DNA from: Alphaproteobacteria bacterium
GTDB lineage: Bacteria; Pseudomonadota; Alphaproteobacteria; UBA8366
Direction: 5' to 3'
DNA length: 64,000 bases
NCBI GenBank assembly: GCA_009377445.1
Contig: WHUA01000008.1
Location: forward strand, 114,909-178,908
A program made the position numbers and the translations under genes. Within the stretch, counting starts at the first letter, position 1, and the number at the start of each line of letters is the position of its first letter. Below the pieces are notes generated by a model that searched no databases, was not told the origin of the DNA, and saw only the letters and a list, made by a program, of their open reading frames with translations. Positions 8,460-16,963 of the stretch are shown here, piece by piece.

Positions 8460-9527
8460 ATGCCGACTAAATACGACACGCTCATTCTCGGGGCTTCCTA
8501 CGGCTCGCTGCTGGCGATCAAGCTGCTGCTCGCCGGCCACAGCGTGAAGCTGGTCTGCCTCCCCGACGAGGCGGATCTGATCAACAAGGAGGGCATCCGG
8601 GTACGCATGCCGGTCAAGGGCCGGAAGGAGCTCGTCGAGATCGATTCGCGGCGGCTTCCCGGCAAGCTGTCCGCCGGCGCGCCCGGTGACGCAGATCCGT
8701 CCGGATACGACCTGATCGCCCTGGCCATGCAGGAGCCGCAATATCGCCTGCCGGGCGTGCGGGAGCTGCTGGACGCGGTGGCGAAGTCAGGCGTGCCCTG
8801 CATGTCGATCATGAACATGCCGCCGCTGCCGTATCTCGCGCGCATTCCCGGGCTCGACACCAGCAAGCTGACGCAATGCTACACGGACGCCACCGTGTGG
8901 AAGAGCTTCGATCCCAAGATGATCACGCTGTGCAGCCCCGACCCCCAGGCTTTCCGCCCGCCCGAAGAGCCGACGAACGTGCTGCAGGTAAGCCTGCCGA
9001 CGAACTTCAAGGCCGCCCGCTTCGAGTCCGACAAGCACACCGCCATCCTGCGGCAGATGCAGGCGGATATCGAAGCCATCCGCTACGATGCGGGCGATGG
9101 CGCGATCGAGCTGCCGGTCAAGCTCAAGGTGCACGACTCCGTGTTCGTGCCGCTGGCGAAGTGGAGCATGCTGCTCACCGGCAACTACCGATGCGTCCAG
9201 AAGAGCGAGATGCGCTCCATCAAGGACGCCGTGCACAGCGACATGAACAAATCGCGCACCGTCTACAACTGGGTGAGCGAACTGTGCCGCAGCCTTGGCG
9301 CATCGCCGGACGACCAGGTCCCCTTCGAGAAATACGCGGCGGCGGCCAACGGGCTGACGAAGCCGTCCTCCGCGGCGCGCGCGCTGCTCAACGGCGCGAA
9401 ATACATCGAGCGGGCCGACTGCCTGGTGCGGACAATTGCCGCGCAGAAGGGCATGAAGAATGATGCCGTCGACGAGGCGGTGGTGCTGGTCGAGGCATGG
9501 CTGGAAGCGAACCGCGCCAAGGGTTGA
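8460..9527 (+). CDS. Ketopantoate reductase-like NAD(P)-binding protein
   Basis: 355 residues. The N-terminus TLILGASYGSLLAIKLLLAGHSVKLVCL is a Rossmann nucleotide-binding turn of the ApbA/PanE type, and DLIALAMQEPQYRLPGVREL follows the usual strand order. The C-terminal half is helical, with conserved-looking K and N residues (KWSMLLTGNYRC). PanE reduces 2-dehydropantoate for pantothenate synthesis. This protein is longer than usual (about 300) and diverges in the substrate domain, so another oxoacid or opine-like substrate is possible. The start has GGAGG directly upstream. It is monocistronic and faces the MFS gene tail to tail. Confidence 0.6.
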   Translation: MPTKYDTLILGASYGSLLAIKLLLAGHSVKLVCLPDEADLINKEGIRVRMPVKGRKELVEIDSRRLPGKLSAGAPGDADPSGYDLIALAMQEPQYRLPGVRELLDAVAKSGVPCMSIMNMPPLPYLARIPGLDTSKLTQCYTDATVWKSFDPKMITLCSPDPQAFRPPEEPTNVLQVSLPTNFKAARFESDKHTAILRQMQADIEAIRYDAGDGAIELPVKLKVHDSVFVPLAKWSMLLTGNYRCVQKSEMRSIKDAVHSDMNKSRTVYNWVSELCRSLGASPDDQVPFEKYAAAANGLTKPSSAARALLNGAKYIERADCLVRTIAAQKGMKNDAVDEAVVLVEAWLEANRAKG

Positions 9528-10712
9528 TCAGGACGCACGGCCGATTTTTCGCAGGCTCAGCAGCGTAAACCCGAATGCCGCGGCCGCCGCGGTCGCCATG
9601 ATCATGCAGAGCGAAACGTAGCTTTCGCCGAGCAAGCCCGACGCCGCCAGGTCCGAGCTGAAAGCGCCGACCAGGATCTGCGCGGTCCCGATGATCGACG
9701 ACGCCAGGCCCGCGTTCGCGCCGGCGGGCTCCAGCGCCATGGCCGTCGCTGTAGGGACCAGCAGGCCGAAAGAAAAGATATAGAGGCAGAGCAGCAGCCA
9801 AAGCGCGGCCATCGGCGGCTCCGCCTGAGACACCGCCGCGAGCCCCGATCCCACCGCAAGCGCGACCAACGCCCCTGCGAGCAGCAGCCAGCGGCGGTGA
9901 AACCGGCGAAGCGCCTGGCGCGCCGTCATCGAGCCGAAGATGAAAGCGATCGCCGCGATGGAAAAAATCGGGCCGAACTCGCCTGAGGTTACGCCGTAGC
10001 GCGTGTGGGCGACGGCAGCGCCGATTGCGAGAAAGGACGCGTAGCCGCCGAAAATGGCCGAGGAAATTCCGATGCCGAGGAGAAACTCCGGGGCCCGAAA
10101 CAACGGCAGAGCGGAGCGGGCATAGGCGGCAACCGACATCGCGTGGCGGCTCGTGCGGCGCTTTCGCCCCTGCAGGAAGAGGAAGATGCTGGTCAGCAAA
10201 AGAAGGGCGAACAGCACAAGAAACCCGAAGATCCAGCGCCAATCCGCGAGCGTCAGCAACCCGGAACCAAGAGCGGGCGCGACGAGCGGGGCGCCGCCAA
10301 CGATGACCGTCATGGTCGAGATCAGGGCGGCCGTCTCGGGTCCGCCACCTTGATCGCGCGCGATCGCCCGGGCGACGACGGGGGCGCCAGCGCCCATGAG
10401 GCCCTGCAGAAACCGCATGCCGACGAGAAGCTCGAGCGAGCCGGCGAGCGCGCAGGCGAAGCTGGCGGCGAGGAAGCCGAGGACGGAGGCGTACAACGGC
10501 CCGAGGCGGCCGAAGCGGTCGCTGAGCGGACCCCAGAAGAGCTGGCCCGGCCCGTATCCCAACAGATACCAGGTGACCAGCGCGGCGCCGGCTTCGGGGG
10601 ATGCGCCGAAATCGCGCGCGATTTCCGGCTGTGCCGGAATGCAGATATCGATGGCGGTCGCCGAGACGGCGGCAAGAGCGCCGAGCGTGAAGACGAAGCC
10701 GATGCGGTTCAT
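9528..10712 (-). CDS. Bcr/CflA-type MFS drug efflux transporter
   Basis: 394 residues with about 12 predicted membrane helices. The N-terminus (FTLGALAAVSATAIDICIPAQPEIARDFGAS) and the loop-2 motif GPLSDRFGRLGPLY are typical of the Bcr/CflA drug:proton antiporter group, followed by GAGAPVVARAIARD. Members export drugs or metabolites such as sulfonamides, bicyclomycin or cysteine. Located in the inner membrane. Its stop abuts the convergent ketopantoate-reductase-like gene with no gap. Divergent from the HpcH/HpaI aldolase gene across 124 bp. Confidence 0.9.
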   Translation of the reverse strand: MNRIGFVFTLGALAAVSATAIDICIPAQPEIARDFGASPEAGAALVTWYLLGYGPGQLFWGPLSDRFGRLGPLYASVLGFLAASFACALAGSLELLVGMRFLQGLMGAGAPVVARAIARDQGGGPETAALISTMTVIVGGAPLVAPALGSGLLTLADWRWIFGFLVLFALLLLTSIFLFLQGRKRRTSRHAMSVAAYARSALPLFRAPEFLLGIGISSAIFGGYASFLAIGAAVAHTRYGVTSGEFGPIFSIAAIAFIFGSMTARQALRRFHRRWLLLAGALVALAVGSGLAAVSQAEPPMAALWLLLCLYIFSFGLLVPTATAMALEPAGANAGLASSIIGTAQILVGAFSSDLAASGLLGESYVSLCMIMATAAAAAFGFTLLSLRKIGRAS

Positions 10713-10836
10713 CCTGCGAAGCTGCCATGATTGTCGGATTTCCGAAAGTGCACGAAGCTGGCGGGTCTCGCTTTCGCGGTTTCTGCGTTTCGCCTATGCT
10801 CGCGGAAAGCAGGTCCAGAGCCAGGGAGATGCCGCC

Positions 10837-11625
10837 ATGACGATCATCGCCAATGCCGCCAAACAGAAGCTCGCCGCGGGCGAGCTCGCCATCGGCTTCG
10901 GGCTGCGCTCGATGCGCACCGTGGATGCCGGCAGGATCGCCGCCGCCTGCGGCTTCGACTGGCTGTTCATCGACATGGAGCACGGCTCCTTCGACGTCGA
11001 CCTCGCCTGCCAGATCAGCGTGGCGGCGCTCGACAGCGGCATCACCCCGATCCCGCGCGTGCCGGGGCATCAGCATTTCCACGCTTCCCGCGTGCTGGAC
11101 GGCGGCGCGATGGGCGTCGTCGTGCCGCATGTCAGCACCGTCGCGGAGGCCAAGGCGGCGGTCGACCACTGCAAGTTCCCGCCGGTCGGCCACCGCTCGA
11201 TGGTCGGCGGATTGGCGCAGCTCGGCTACGGCGGGGGCGGCAGCGTCGCCAACCAAGCCAAGATCATGAACGACAACACCCTGGTCGTCGTCATGCTGGA
11301 GACGCCGGAAGCGATCGAGAACGCCGACGCGATCGCCGCGGTGCCCGGCATCGACGTGCTGCTGATCGGCACCAACGACCTGTCGGCCGAGATGGGTATC
11401 CCCGGCGAGTTCGGGCACGAACGGATCACCCGGGCCTACGAGGCCACGATCTCCGCCGCCCGCAACAACAAGAAATACGCCGGCATGGGCGGCGTCTACG
11501 ACCAGGAGCTTTCCACCCGCTATATCGCGATGGGGGCGCAGTTCCTGCTCGGCGGCGCGGACATGAGCTTCATGATGGGCGCGGCGAAGGCGCGGTCGTC
11601 ATTCCTGCGCGCGATCAAGCGGTAG
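10837..11625 (+). CDS. HpcH/HpaI family aldolase
   Basis: 262 residues from the ATG at 10837, which follows AGGGAG; upstream in-frame ATGs lack homology. The metal-dependent class II pyruvate aldolase features are present: FIDMEHGSFD, an arginine in IPRVPG, VVVPHVSTVAEAKAAV, MLETPEAIEN with metal-binding Glu, and LLIGTNDLSAEMG with metal-binding Asp. Such enzymes cleave 4-hydroxy-2-oxoacids to pyruvate or glyoxylate plus an aldehyde. The substrate is unknown. A second, distinct member lies at 41161-41922. The 3' end overlaps the convergent methyltransferase gene by 11 bp. Confidence 0.9.
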   Translation: MTIIANAAKQKLAAGELAIGFGLRSMRTVDAGRIAAACGFDWLFIDMEHGSFDVDLACQISVAALDSGITPIPRVPGHQHFHASRVLDGGAMGVVVPHVSTVAEAKAAVDHCKFPPVGHRSMVGGLAQLGYGGGGSVANQAKIMNDNTLVVVMLETPEAIENADAIAAVPGIDVLLIGTNDLSAEMGIPGEFGHERITRAYEATISAARNNKKYAGMGGVYDQELSTRYIAMGAQFLLGGADMSFMMGAAKARSSFLRAIKR

Positions 11626-12442
11626 GGGCGTTCGCGCCTGCCGGTTGCACAGATCTGAAAAATGCCCACCGCGTCGGCTCGACGCGCTCCAGCAAGGCGA
11701 AGAAGCGGTCCGCGTCCGGCATACCATCGAGCGCCGGGTACGCAGTCGCGTCTCTCGGCTCCTGGCAGATTTCGGTTATCGCATGGCTCCCCTCGAACCG
11801 CGGATACAGCATCTCCGACGACCATCTGCCGCCGACCCGATGTATTTCGATCAACAGGTCCATGTGCCGCAAAGCGGGACAAGCCGCAGGATCGAACAGC
11901 GCACACTCCGCGCCTTCCACGTCGCACAGCACGAGCACCCTCCGCCCGGCGTATCGCGAAAAATCGCCGGCAAGGAACTCGGCCGCCAGCGTCACCTTAT
12001 CCTCGACGCCGTTGAGCTCCGCTAGCTCACGGCACAGGCGGCGCGCCCGTTCGTCGATGTCGAATGCGTGAATTGTCGCGCCGGTTCGGCGCGCCAAGCC
12101 CACCGCGTAGTATCCTTCCGCGCAACCGATGTTGATGATCGTGTCGTAGCCCGAGTCCGCCGCTGTTTCGAGGACAGCTTGAAGCTCGGTCTCGTACGAG
12201 CCCAGTAGCTTTGGAATAAATGCGCCTTCCGAAACACGGTCGAGCATCCGCATGCCCGCAAACGGACCGCTCTGCACAGTCAGGCCGCACCGGTCGACGA
12301 GCAGCGGCTTGAGCCGGGCGGCGCGATAGGCCGCGACCACATTGAACGCGGTGTCCAGCTTCTCGTGCGAAGTAATATCCGCGCGGCCAAGCGTATCCCG
12401 GAGCGCCTCCACCAGACGAGCAGCTATTTTCTCCCACGTCAT
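11615..12442 (-). CDS. FkbM-like SAM-dependent methyltransferase, coupled to glcF
   Basis: 275 residues from ATG 12442, which overlaps the glcF stop as ATGA. The motif I region TIINIGCAEGYYAVGLARR gives the SAM-binding glycine loop, FDIDERA is the acidic motif II, and VLCDVEGAECALFDP is the post-I region that resembles FkbM-type methyltransferases. HMDLLIEIHRVGG follows. The N-terminal 90 residues are a separate helical segment ending in a conserved-looking SYETELQAVLE. The methyl acceptor is unknown. Tight coupling to glycolate oxidase is unusual, since the standard glc operon partner would be GlcG or malate synthase. Confidence 0.75.
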   Translation of the reverse strand: MTWEKIAARLVEALRDTLGRADITSHEKLDTAFNVVAAYRAARLKPLLVDRCGLTVQSGPFAGMRMLDRVSEGAFIPKLLGSYETELQAVLETAADSGYDTIINIGCAEGYYAVGLARRTGATIHAFDIDERARRLCRELAELNGVEDKVTLAAEFLAGDFSRYAGRRVLVLCDVEGAECALFDPAACPALRHMDLLIEIHRVGGRWSSEMLYPRFEGSHAITEICQEPRDATAYPALDGMPDADRFFALLERVEPTRWAFFRSVQPAGANAPTA

Positions 12443-13743
12443 CGGATCGCGGCATCCCGTGCCGACATCCTTGCCGGTTTCGGTCCGCCGGTCGCCCAGT
12501 CGAGCAGCTCGACCGTGTGGACGATCGGAACGTCGGTGCCGCCCGCGAGCTGCGTCATACAGCCCAGGTTGCCGGCGGCGATGACGTCCGGCTTGGTCCG
12601 CTCGAGATTGGCCACCTTGCGGTCCCTGAGGCGCGTCGCCAGCTCCGGCTGCAGCATGTTGTAGGTGCCGGCGGAGCCGCAGCAGAGATGCGCCTCGCGC
12701 GGCTCGACGACGTGGAACCCCGCCGCCTGCAGCAGCGCCTTGGGCGCTGCGGTCACCTTCTGGCCGTGCTGCAGCGAGCAGGCGGAATGATAGGCGACGG
12801 TCAGCGCGGCTTCGCGGACCGGCGGCATCATGCCGACGGTGGAAAGATACTCGGAAATGTCGCGGGCGATCGCCGACACGCGGGCCGCGTCGTCGCGCAG
12901 CGCTGCGTCCTCGCGGAACATGAAACCGTAGTCCTTGACCGTCGTGCCGCAACCGCTCGCGTTGACGACGATGGCGTCGAGGCCGTCGCCGTCCATTTCC
13001 GCCCGCCACGCCCCGATCGTCGCGGCCGCCTGCTTATGCGCCTGCGCCGCGCGTCCCATGTGATGGACCAGCCCGCCGCAGCATTCGCCGCCATCGGCAA
13101 TCACCACCTCCACGCCGTGCCGCGTCAGCAGGCGGACCGTCGCTTCGTTGATCTCGGGCGCGAGCACGCTCTGCGCGCAGCCGGCCAGCAGCGCCACCCT
13201 GCCCTTGCGGCGGCCTTCCGGCGAATAGACCCGGCGGCCGGGCGGCGACGGCGACGGCAGCGACGGCGGCAGCAGCGCCAGCATGGCGCGGAGCCGTGCC
13301 GGCATGAGATGACGCAACGGCCGCGCCACGCTCCCCGCAATCAGCGCCAGGCGAAAGCGCCGCGGATAGGGCAGCAGCCGGGCGAGGACGGCGCGCAGCG
13401 CCCGGTCGAACGGCTCCCGGCGGTAGGTCTTTTCGATGTGGACCCGCGCCTGGTCGACGAGATGCTGGTAATGCACGCCCGACGGACAGGTGGTCATGCA
13501 GGACAGGCAGGACAGGCAGCGATCGATATGCTTGACGACCTCGGGCGTCGCGGCGCGGCCTTTCTCCAGCATGTCCTTGATCAGGTAGATGCGCCCGCGC
13601 GGGCTGTCCAGCTCGTCGCCGAGCAGGACATAGGTCGGGCAGGTCGCGGTACAGAAGCCGCAATGCACGCAAGCCCGAAGAATGCGGTTCGCCTCCGCCA
13701 GGTCCGGATCGGCAAGCTGCGCCAGGGAGAAATACGTCTGCAT
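12439..13743 (-). CDS. glcF: Glycolate oxidase iron-sulfur subunit
   Basis: 434 residues. Two 4Fe-4S cluster motifs are visible near the N-terminus, CVHCGFCTATCPTYVLLGDE and CLSCLSCMTTCPSGVHYQHL. Two cysteine-rich CCG domains follow, with GGECCGGLVHHMG and CCGSAGTYNMLQPELA. GlcF passes electrons from the GlcD-GlcE flavoprotein to the respiratory quinone pool as glycolate is oxidised to glyoxylate at the inner membrane. It lies 9 bp after glcE and overlaps the methyltransferase gene at its end, so glcD-glcE-glcF-methyltransferase form one transcription unit. Confidence 0.96.
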   Translation of the reverse strand: MQTYFSLAQLADPDLAEANRILRACVHCGFCTATCPTYVLLGDELDSPRGRIYLIKDMLEKGRAATPEVVKHIDRCLSCLSCMTTCPSGVHYQHLVDQARVHIEKTYRREPFDRALRAVLARLLPYPRRFRLALIAGSVARPLRHLMPARLRAMLALLPPSLPSPSPPGRRVYSPEGRRKGRVALLAGCAQSVLAPEINEATVRLLTRHGVEVVIADGGECCGGLVHHMGRAAQAHKQAAATIGAWRAEMDGDGLDAIVVNASGCGTTVKDYGFMFREDAALRDDAARVSAIARDISEYLSTVGMMPPVREAALTVAYHSACSLQHGQKVTAAPKALLQAAGFHVVEPREAHLCCGSAGTYNMLQPELATRLRDRKVANLERTKPDVIAAGNLGCMTQLAGGTDVPIVHTVELLDWATGGPKPARMSARDAAIR

Positions 13744-13752
13744 CCTGCGGCC

Positions 13753-14979
13753 TCAAAGCTCCGCGTACATGCGGCCGGGGTTGAGCACGCCGCGCGGGTC
13801 GAAACTCTCCTTCACGCCGCGCAACAGCCGGGCGACGCCCGGCTCCGGCGGCTGGAACACCGGCACGGCGGCGCGCACCGGCTCGGGCGCGCGGATCAGA
13901 GTCGCATGGCCACCGGGCGCGGCGATCGCCGCGCGCACGGTCTCGTGCATCGCGTCGACCGGCGCATCGACGGTCAGCCAGATCAGTCCGCCGCCCCAAT
14001 CGAGATAAGCCTCGCCGCCCGTTCCGGCAATCAGGCGCTGCATGACCTGTGCCCCCGATTTCGGCGGCACCGAGATGCGCCAGACGCAGCGCGCGTCGCC
14101 CGCGGCGGCGAAGGGCGACACATCGCGCAGCTCGGACCAGAAGCGCACGCTGTTGCGGCTGTGCAGCTCTTCGGTCTCGACGAGCGCGCCGAGCTGGCTG
14201 CGGAGCGCCGCGCAGCGGTACGCCACCGATGGCGACGGCCCTTCGACCCGGATCGCGGTCACCGCGCGGCCCGCCCCGGAGACATGCGAGACGGCCGATC
14301 CTGCCGCAAGCCCCGCCGGCAGATGGGCTACGCCCGACACCTCGTAGGGCGTCTTCATCGCCGCCGTCATCGCCGCCCCCGCTTCTGCCGGGCCGTGGCC
14401 GAACAGCAGCACCGTGCGGATGCTCTCGGGCGCCGGCAGCACCTTCACCGTCAGCAGCGTCATGACGCCGAGCGTGCCCCAGGAGCCGCACATCAGCTTG
14501 CTGAGGTCGTAGCCGGTCACGTTCTTGACGACGCGTCCGCCGGACTTGAACGCCTCGCCGCGGCCGCTGACCGCGCTGAAGCCGAGGAAATGGTCGCGCG
14601 ACGCCCCCGCCTTGAGCCGGCGCGGACCGGAGAGATTGCAGGCGATCGCGCCGCCGAGCGTCCCCGCCCCCGCCGCGCCGCCGAGCAGCGGGCCCAGGTC
14701 CGGCGGCTCGAAGGGGAGCTGCTGTCGCCGCTCCGCGAGGGTCTGCTCGATGTCCGCGAGCGGCGTGCCGGGGCCTGCCGAGAGCACCAGCTCCTCCGGC
14801 TCGTAGAGCGTGATGCCGCGCAACGCCGACACGTCGAGCCGGCGCTCGGCATTACTGGGACGGCCCATCGACCGCTTGCTGCCGGCGCACATGATCTCGA
14901 GCGGGATTTCCTCCGCCACCGCCCAGGCGACCGCGTCCCGTAGCTGATCCGGCGTTTCCGGCCTGAAGCTCTCGGCCAT
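13753..14979 (-). CDS. glcE: Glycolate oxidase FAD-binding subunit
   Basis: 408 residues. It has a PCMH-type FAD-binding domain with LGPLLGGAAGAGTLGGAIACNLSGPRR and the segment KNVTGYDLSKLMCGSWGTLGVMTLLTVKVLP, typical of GlcE. The C-terminus ends FDPRGVLNPGRMYAEL, the usual closing motif of glycolate oxidase flavin subunits. It pairs with GlcD and GlcF. It is separated from glcD by 162 bp that contain a palindromic repeat, and from glcF by 9 bp. Confidence 0.95.
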   Translation of the reverse strand: MAESFRPETPDQLRDAVAWAVAEEIPLEIMCAGSKRSMGRPSNAERRLDVSALRGITLYEPEELVLSAGPGTPLADIEQTLAERRQQLPFEPPDLGPLLGGAAGAGTLGGAIACNLSGPRRLKAGASRDHFLGFSAVSGRGEAFKSGGRVVKNVTGYDLSKLMCGSWGTLGVMTLLTVKVLPAPESIRTVLLFGHGPAEAGAAMTAAMKTPYEVSGVAHLPAGLAAGSAVSHVSGAGRAVTAIRVEGPSPSVAYRCAALRSQLGALVETEELHSRNSVRFWSELRDVSPFAAAGDARCVWRISVPPKSGAQVMQRLIAGTGGEAYLDWGGGLIWLTVDAPVDAMHETVRAAIAAPGGHATLIRAPEPVRAAVPVFQPPEPGVARLLRGVKESFDPRGVLNPGRMYAEL

Positions 14980-15018
14980 GCGCAGTTCCTAGCGCCGCCA
15001 AGGCGGAGAGGACATTCG

Positions 15019-15095
15019 CCCCACCTCTCCCCAGCCCTCTCCGCCCCCCGGGGCGGAGAGGGAGGGACCCGCGCAGCGGGAGGGTGAGGTGGGGG
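15019..15095. repeat. GC-rich palindromic repeat (CCCTCTCCGCCC family), copy between glcD and glcE
   Basis: The core hairpin CCCTCTCCGCCC-CCCG-GGGCGGAGAGGG spans 15035-15062. It is flanked by CCCCACCTCTCC on the left and GTGAGGTGGGGG on the right, with an inner GACCCGCGCAGCGGGAGGG. The same family occurs at 36297-36421, 40698-40743 and 41081-41136. Located inside the glc operon, it could act as an mRNA stability or attenuation structure. Confidence 0.8.
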
Positions 15096-15141
15096 AAAGA
15101 TCGACCGTGCAGCCTGCGTCAATCATTGGCGACCCAAAAAT

Positions 15142-16629
15142 CTAGAACCGGGGAATATCGGGGAAGCGTTGCTGGCCGCGGTGGATGTGCACGCGCCCCA
15201 GCTCGGCGCAGCGGTGCAGCGTCGGGAACACCTTGCCCGGATTGAGCAGGCTCTTCGGGTCGAAGGCACATTTCACCCGCTGCTGCTGTTGCAGGTCGGC
15301 CTCGGTGAACATCGCCGGCATCAGGTCGCGCTTCTCGACGCCGACGCCGTGCTCCCCGGTGAGCACGCCGCCGACCTCGACGCAGAGCCTGAGGATGTCC
15401 GCGCCGAATTCCTCCGCCTTCTCCAACTCGCCCGGCTCGTTCGCATCGTAGAGTATGAGCGGATGCAGGTTGCCGTCCCCGGCGTGAAAGACGTTGGCGA
15501 CGCGCAGCCCATATTGCTGCGACAGCGCGGCCATGCGGCTGAGCACTTCCGGCAGCCGGCCGCGCGGGATCGTCCCGTCCATGCAGTAGTAATCAGGCGA
15601 GATGCGGCCGACCGCGGGGAAGGCCGCTTTGCGCCCGGCCCAGAAACGTACCCGCTCCTCCTCGCTCTGCGAGATGCGGAGACCCACCGCGTTGTTGGCC
15701 TTGGCGATCTCCTCGACCCGGCCGATCAGATAGTCGACCTCCGACTCCGGACCGTCCAATTCGACGATCAGCAGCGCTTCCACGTCGAGCGGATAGCCGG
15801 CGTGCACGAAATCCTCGGCGGCGTGGATCGCCGGGCGGTCCATCATCTCCATCCCACCCGGAATGATCCCCGCCCCGATCACGCCGGCGACGCAAGCGCC
15901 CGCATCCTCGCTGCTCGGGAAGCCTACGAGGAGGGCGCGCGCGGTCTCCGGCTTCGGCAAGATGCGCACCGTCACCTCGGTGACGACGCCGAGCAGCCCC
16001 TCCGACCCTGTCAGGAGCCCGAGCAGGTCGTAACCTTCGGCATCGAGATGCGGGCCGCCGATCCGCACGATCTCGCCGTCGATCAGGACGAGCTCCAGGC
16101 CCAGCACGTTGTTCGTGGTCAGGCCGTATTTCAGGCAGTGCACGCCGCCGGAATTCTCGGCGATGTTGCCGCCGATGGTGCAGGCGATCTGGCTCGACGG
16201 GTCGGGCGCGTAATAGAAGCCTTCCTCGCCGACCGCGTTGCTGATGGCGAGGTTGGTCACGCCCGGCTGCACCACGGCGCAACGGTTGTCGTAGTCCACG
16301 TCGAGGATGCGGTTGAATTTGCCGAGGCCGAGCACGATGCCATCCCGCAGCGGCAACGCGCCGCCCGACAGCGAGGTGCCGGCGCCGCGCGGCACGACCT
16401 TGACGCCGTTGTCGTGGCAGTAGCGGAGAATTCGGCTTACCTGCGCCGTCGTCTCGGGCAGGACGACGATCAGCGGCGGCTGGCGATAGGCGGTCAGGCC
16501 GTCGCTTTCGTAGGGGCGCAGCTCATCGTCATTCACGATCACCCCTTCGCCGGGGACGATGCCGCGGAGCGCCGCGGCGATCTCGTCCTTCCGCGCGATG
16601 ACGGCCGCATCCGGTTCGGGCATCTTCAT
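15142..16629 (-). CDS. glcD: Glycolate oxidase catalytic subunit (FAD-linked)
   Basis: 495 residues, the usual GlcD length. The PCMH FAD domain shows VPRGAGTSLSGGALPL and ENSGGVHCLKYGLTTNNVLGLELVL (in two runs), then a TGSEGLLGVVTEVTVR segment. The FAD-oxidase C-terminal domain carries the metal/substrate histidines in VFHAGDGNLHPL and the GVLTGEHGVGVEKRDLMP motif, ending FDPKSLLNPGKVFP. GlcD oxidises glycolate (or D-lactate-like 2-hydroxyacids) at the membrane-associated GlcDEF complex. It is the first gene of the glc operon. D-lactate dehydrogenase of the same family is an alternative, but the adjacent glcE and glcF favour glycolate. Confidence 0.95.
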   Translation of the reverse strand: MKMPEPDAAVIARKDEIAAALRGIVPGEGVIVNDDELRPYESDGLTAYRQPPLIVVLPETTAQVSRILRYCHDNGVKVVPRGAGTSLSGGALPLRDGIVLGLGKFNRILDVDYDNRCAVVQPGVTNLAISNAVGEEGFYYAPDPSSQIACTIGGNIAENSGGVHCLKYGLTTNNVLGLELVLIDGEIVRIGGPHLDAEGYDLLGLLTGSEGLLGVVTEVTVRILPKPETARALLVGFPSSEDAGACVAGVIGAGIIPGGMEMMDRPAIHAAEDFVHAGYPLDVEALLIVELDGPESEVDYLIGRVEEIAKANNAVGLRISQSEEERVRFWAGRKAAFPAVGRISPDYYCMDGTIPRGRLPEVLSRMAALSQQYGLRVANVFHAGDGNLHPLILYDANEPGELEKAEEFGADILRLCVEVGGVLTGEHGVGVEKRDLMPAMFTEADLQQQQRVKCAFDPKSLLNPGKVFPTLHRCAELGRVHIHRGQQRFPDIPRF

Positions 16630-16707
16630 GCGCGCTTCCCTCCGTCGCCCCCTCGGCGAAGGGATAGCATGTCCGCGAGAGGTCCGAAACGCTTAGTCGC
16701 GCACAGC

Positions 16708-16731
16708 AAAACCGCGCCGAAGCGGCGCGGT
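16708..16731 (-). terminator. Intrinsic terminator of rpmJ
   Basis: On the minus strand ACCGCGCCG-CTT-CGGCGCGGT forms a perfect GC-rich stem followed by TTTT. It lies about 30 bp after the L36 stop. Confidence 0.8.
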
Positions 16732-16761
16732 CGCAACCCGTAGACTAAGCCGAACCCGGAA

Positions 16762-16887
16762 TCAGCCCTGGCGCGCCTTGAAGCGGGGGTTGGTCTTGTT
16801 GATGACGTAGACCCGGCCCTTGCGTCGCACGACGCGGCAATCCTTGTGCCGTTTCTTGATCGATTTCAGTGAGTTGACGACTTTCAT
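16762..16887 (-). CDS. rpmJ: 50S ribosomal protein L36 (zinc-independent, C-minus type)
   Basis: 41 residues: it starts [20 protein letters not shown], continues [20 protein letters not shown] and ends in Gly. L36 binds 23S rRNA in the large ribosomal subunit. Only one cysteine remains, so the CxxC...C...H zinc ribbon of classical L36 is absent, as in the YkgO-like form common in alphaproteobacteria. It stands alone between glcD and a methyltransferase gene, with its own terminator, and is not in the ribosomal operons. A run of purines (GGGAGCGC) lies before the ATG. Confidence 0.95.
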   Translation of the reverse strand: MKVVNSLKSIKKRHKDCRVVRRKGRVYVINKTNPRFKARQG

Positions 16888-16963
16888 GATGCGCTCCCGG
16901 CCTTTGGCGTTCCTGCCGCAGGCCGCGGAACATATGGGTCCGATGCCGCGATGTCAATGCCGT

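Noticed and set aside
16745..16957. Minus-strand open frame of about 70 codons over rpmJ
   Set aside because: It is out of frame with the exact L36 sequence at 16762-16887 and has Gln/Arg-rich nonsense composition.
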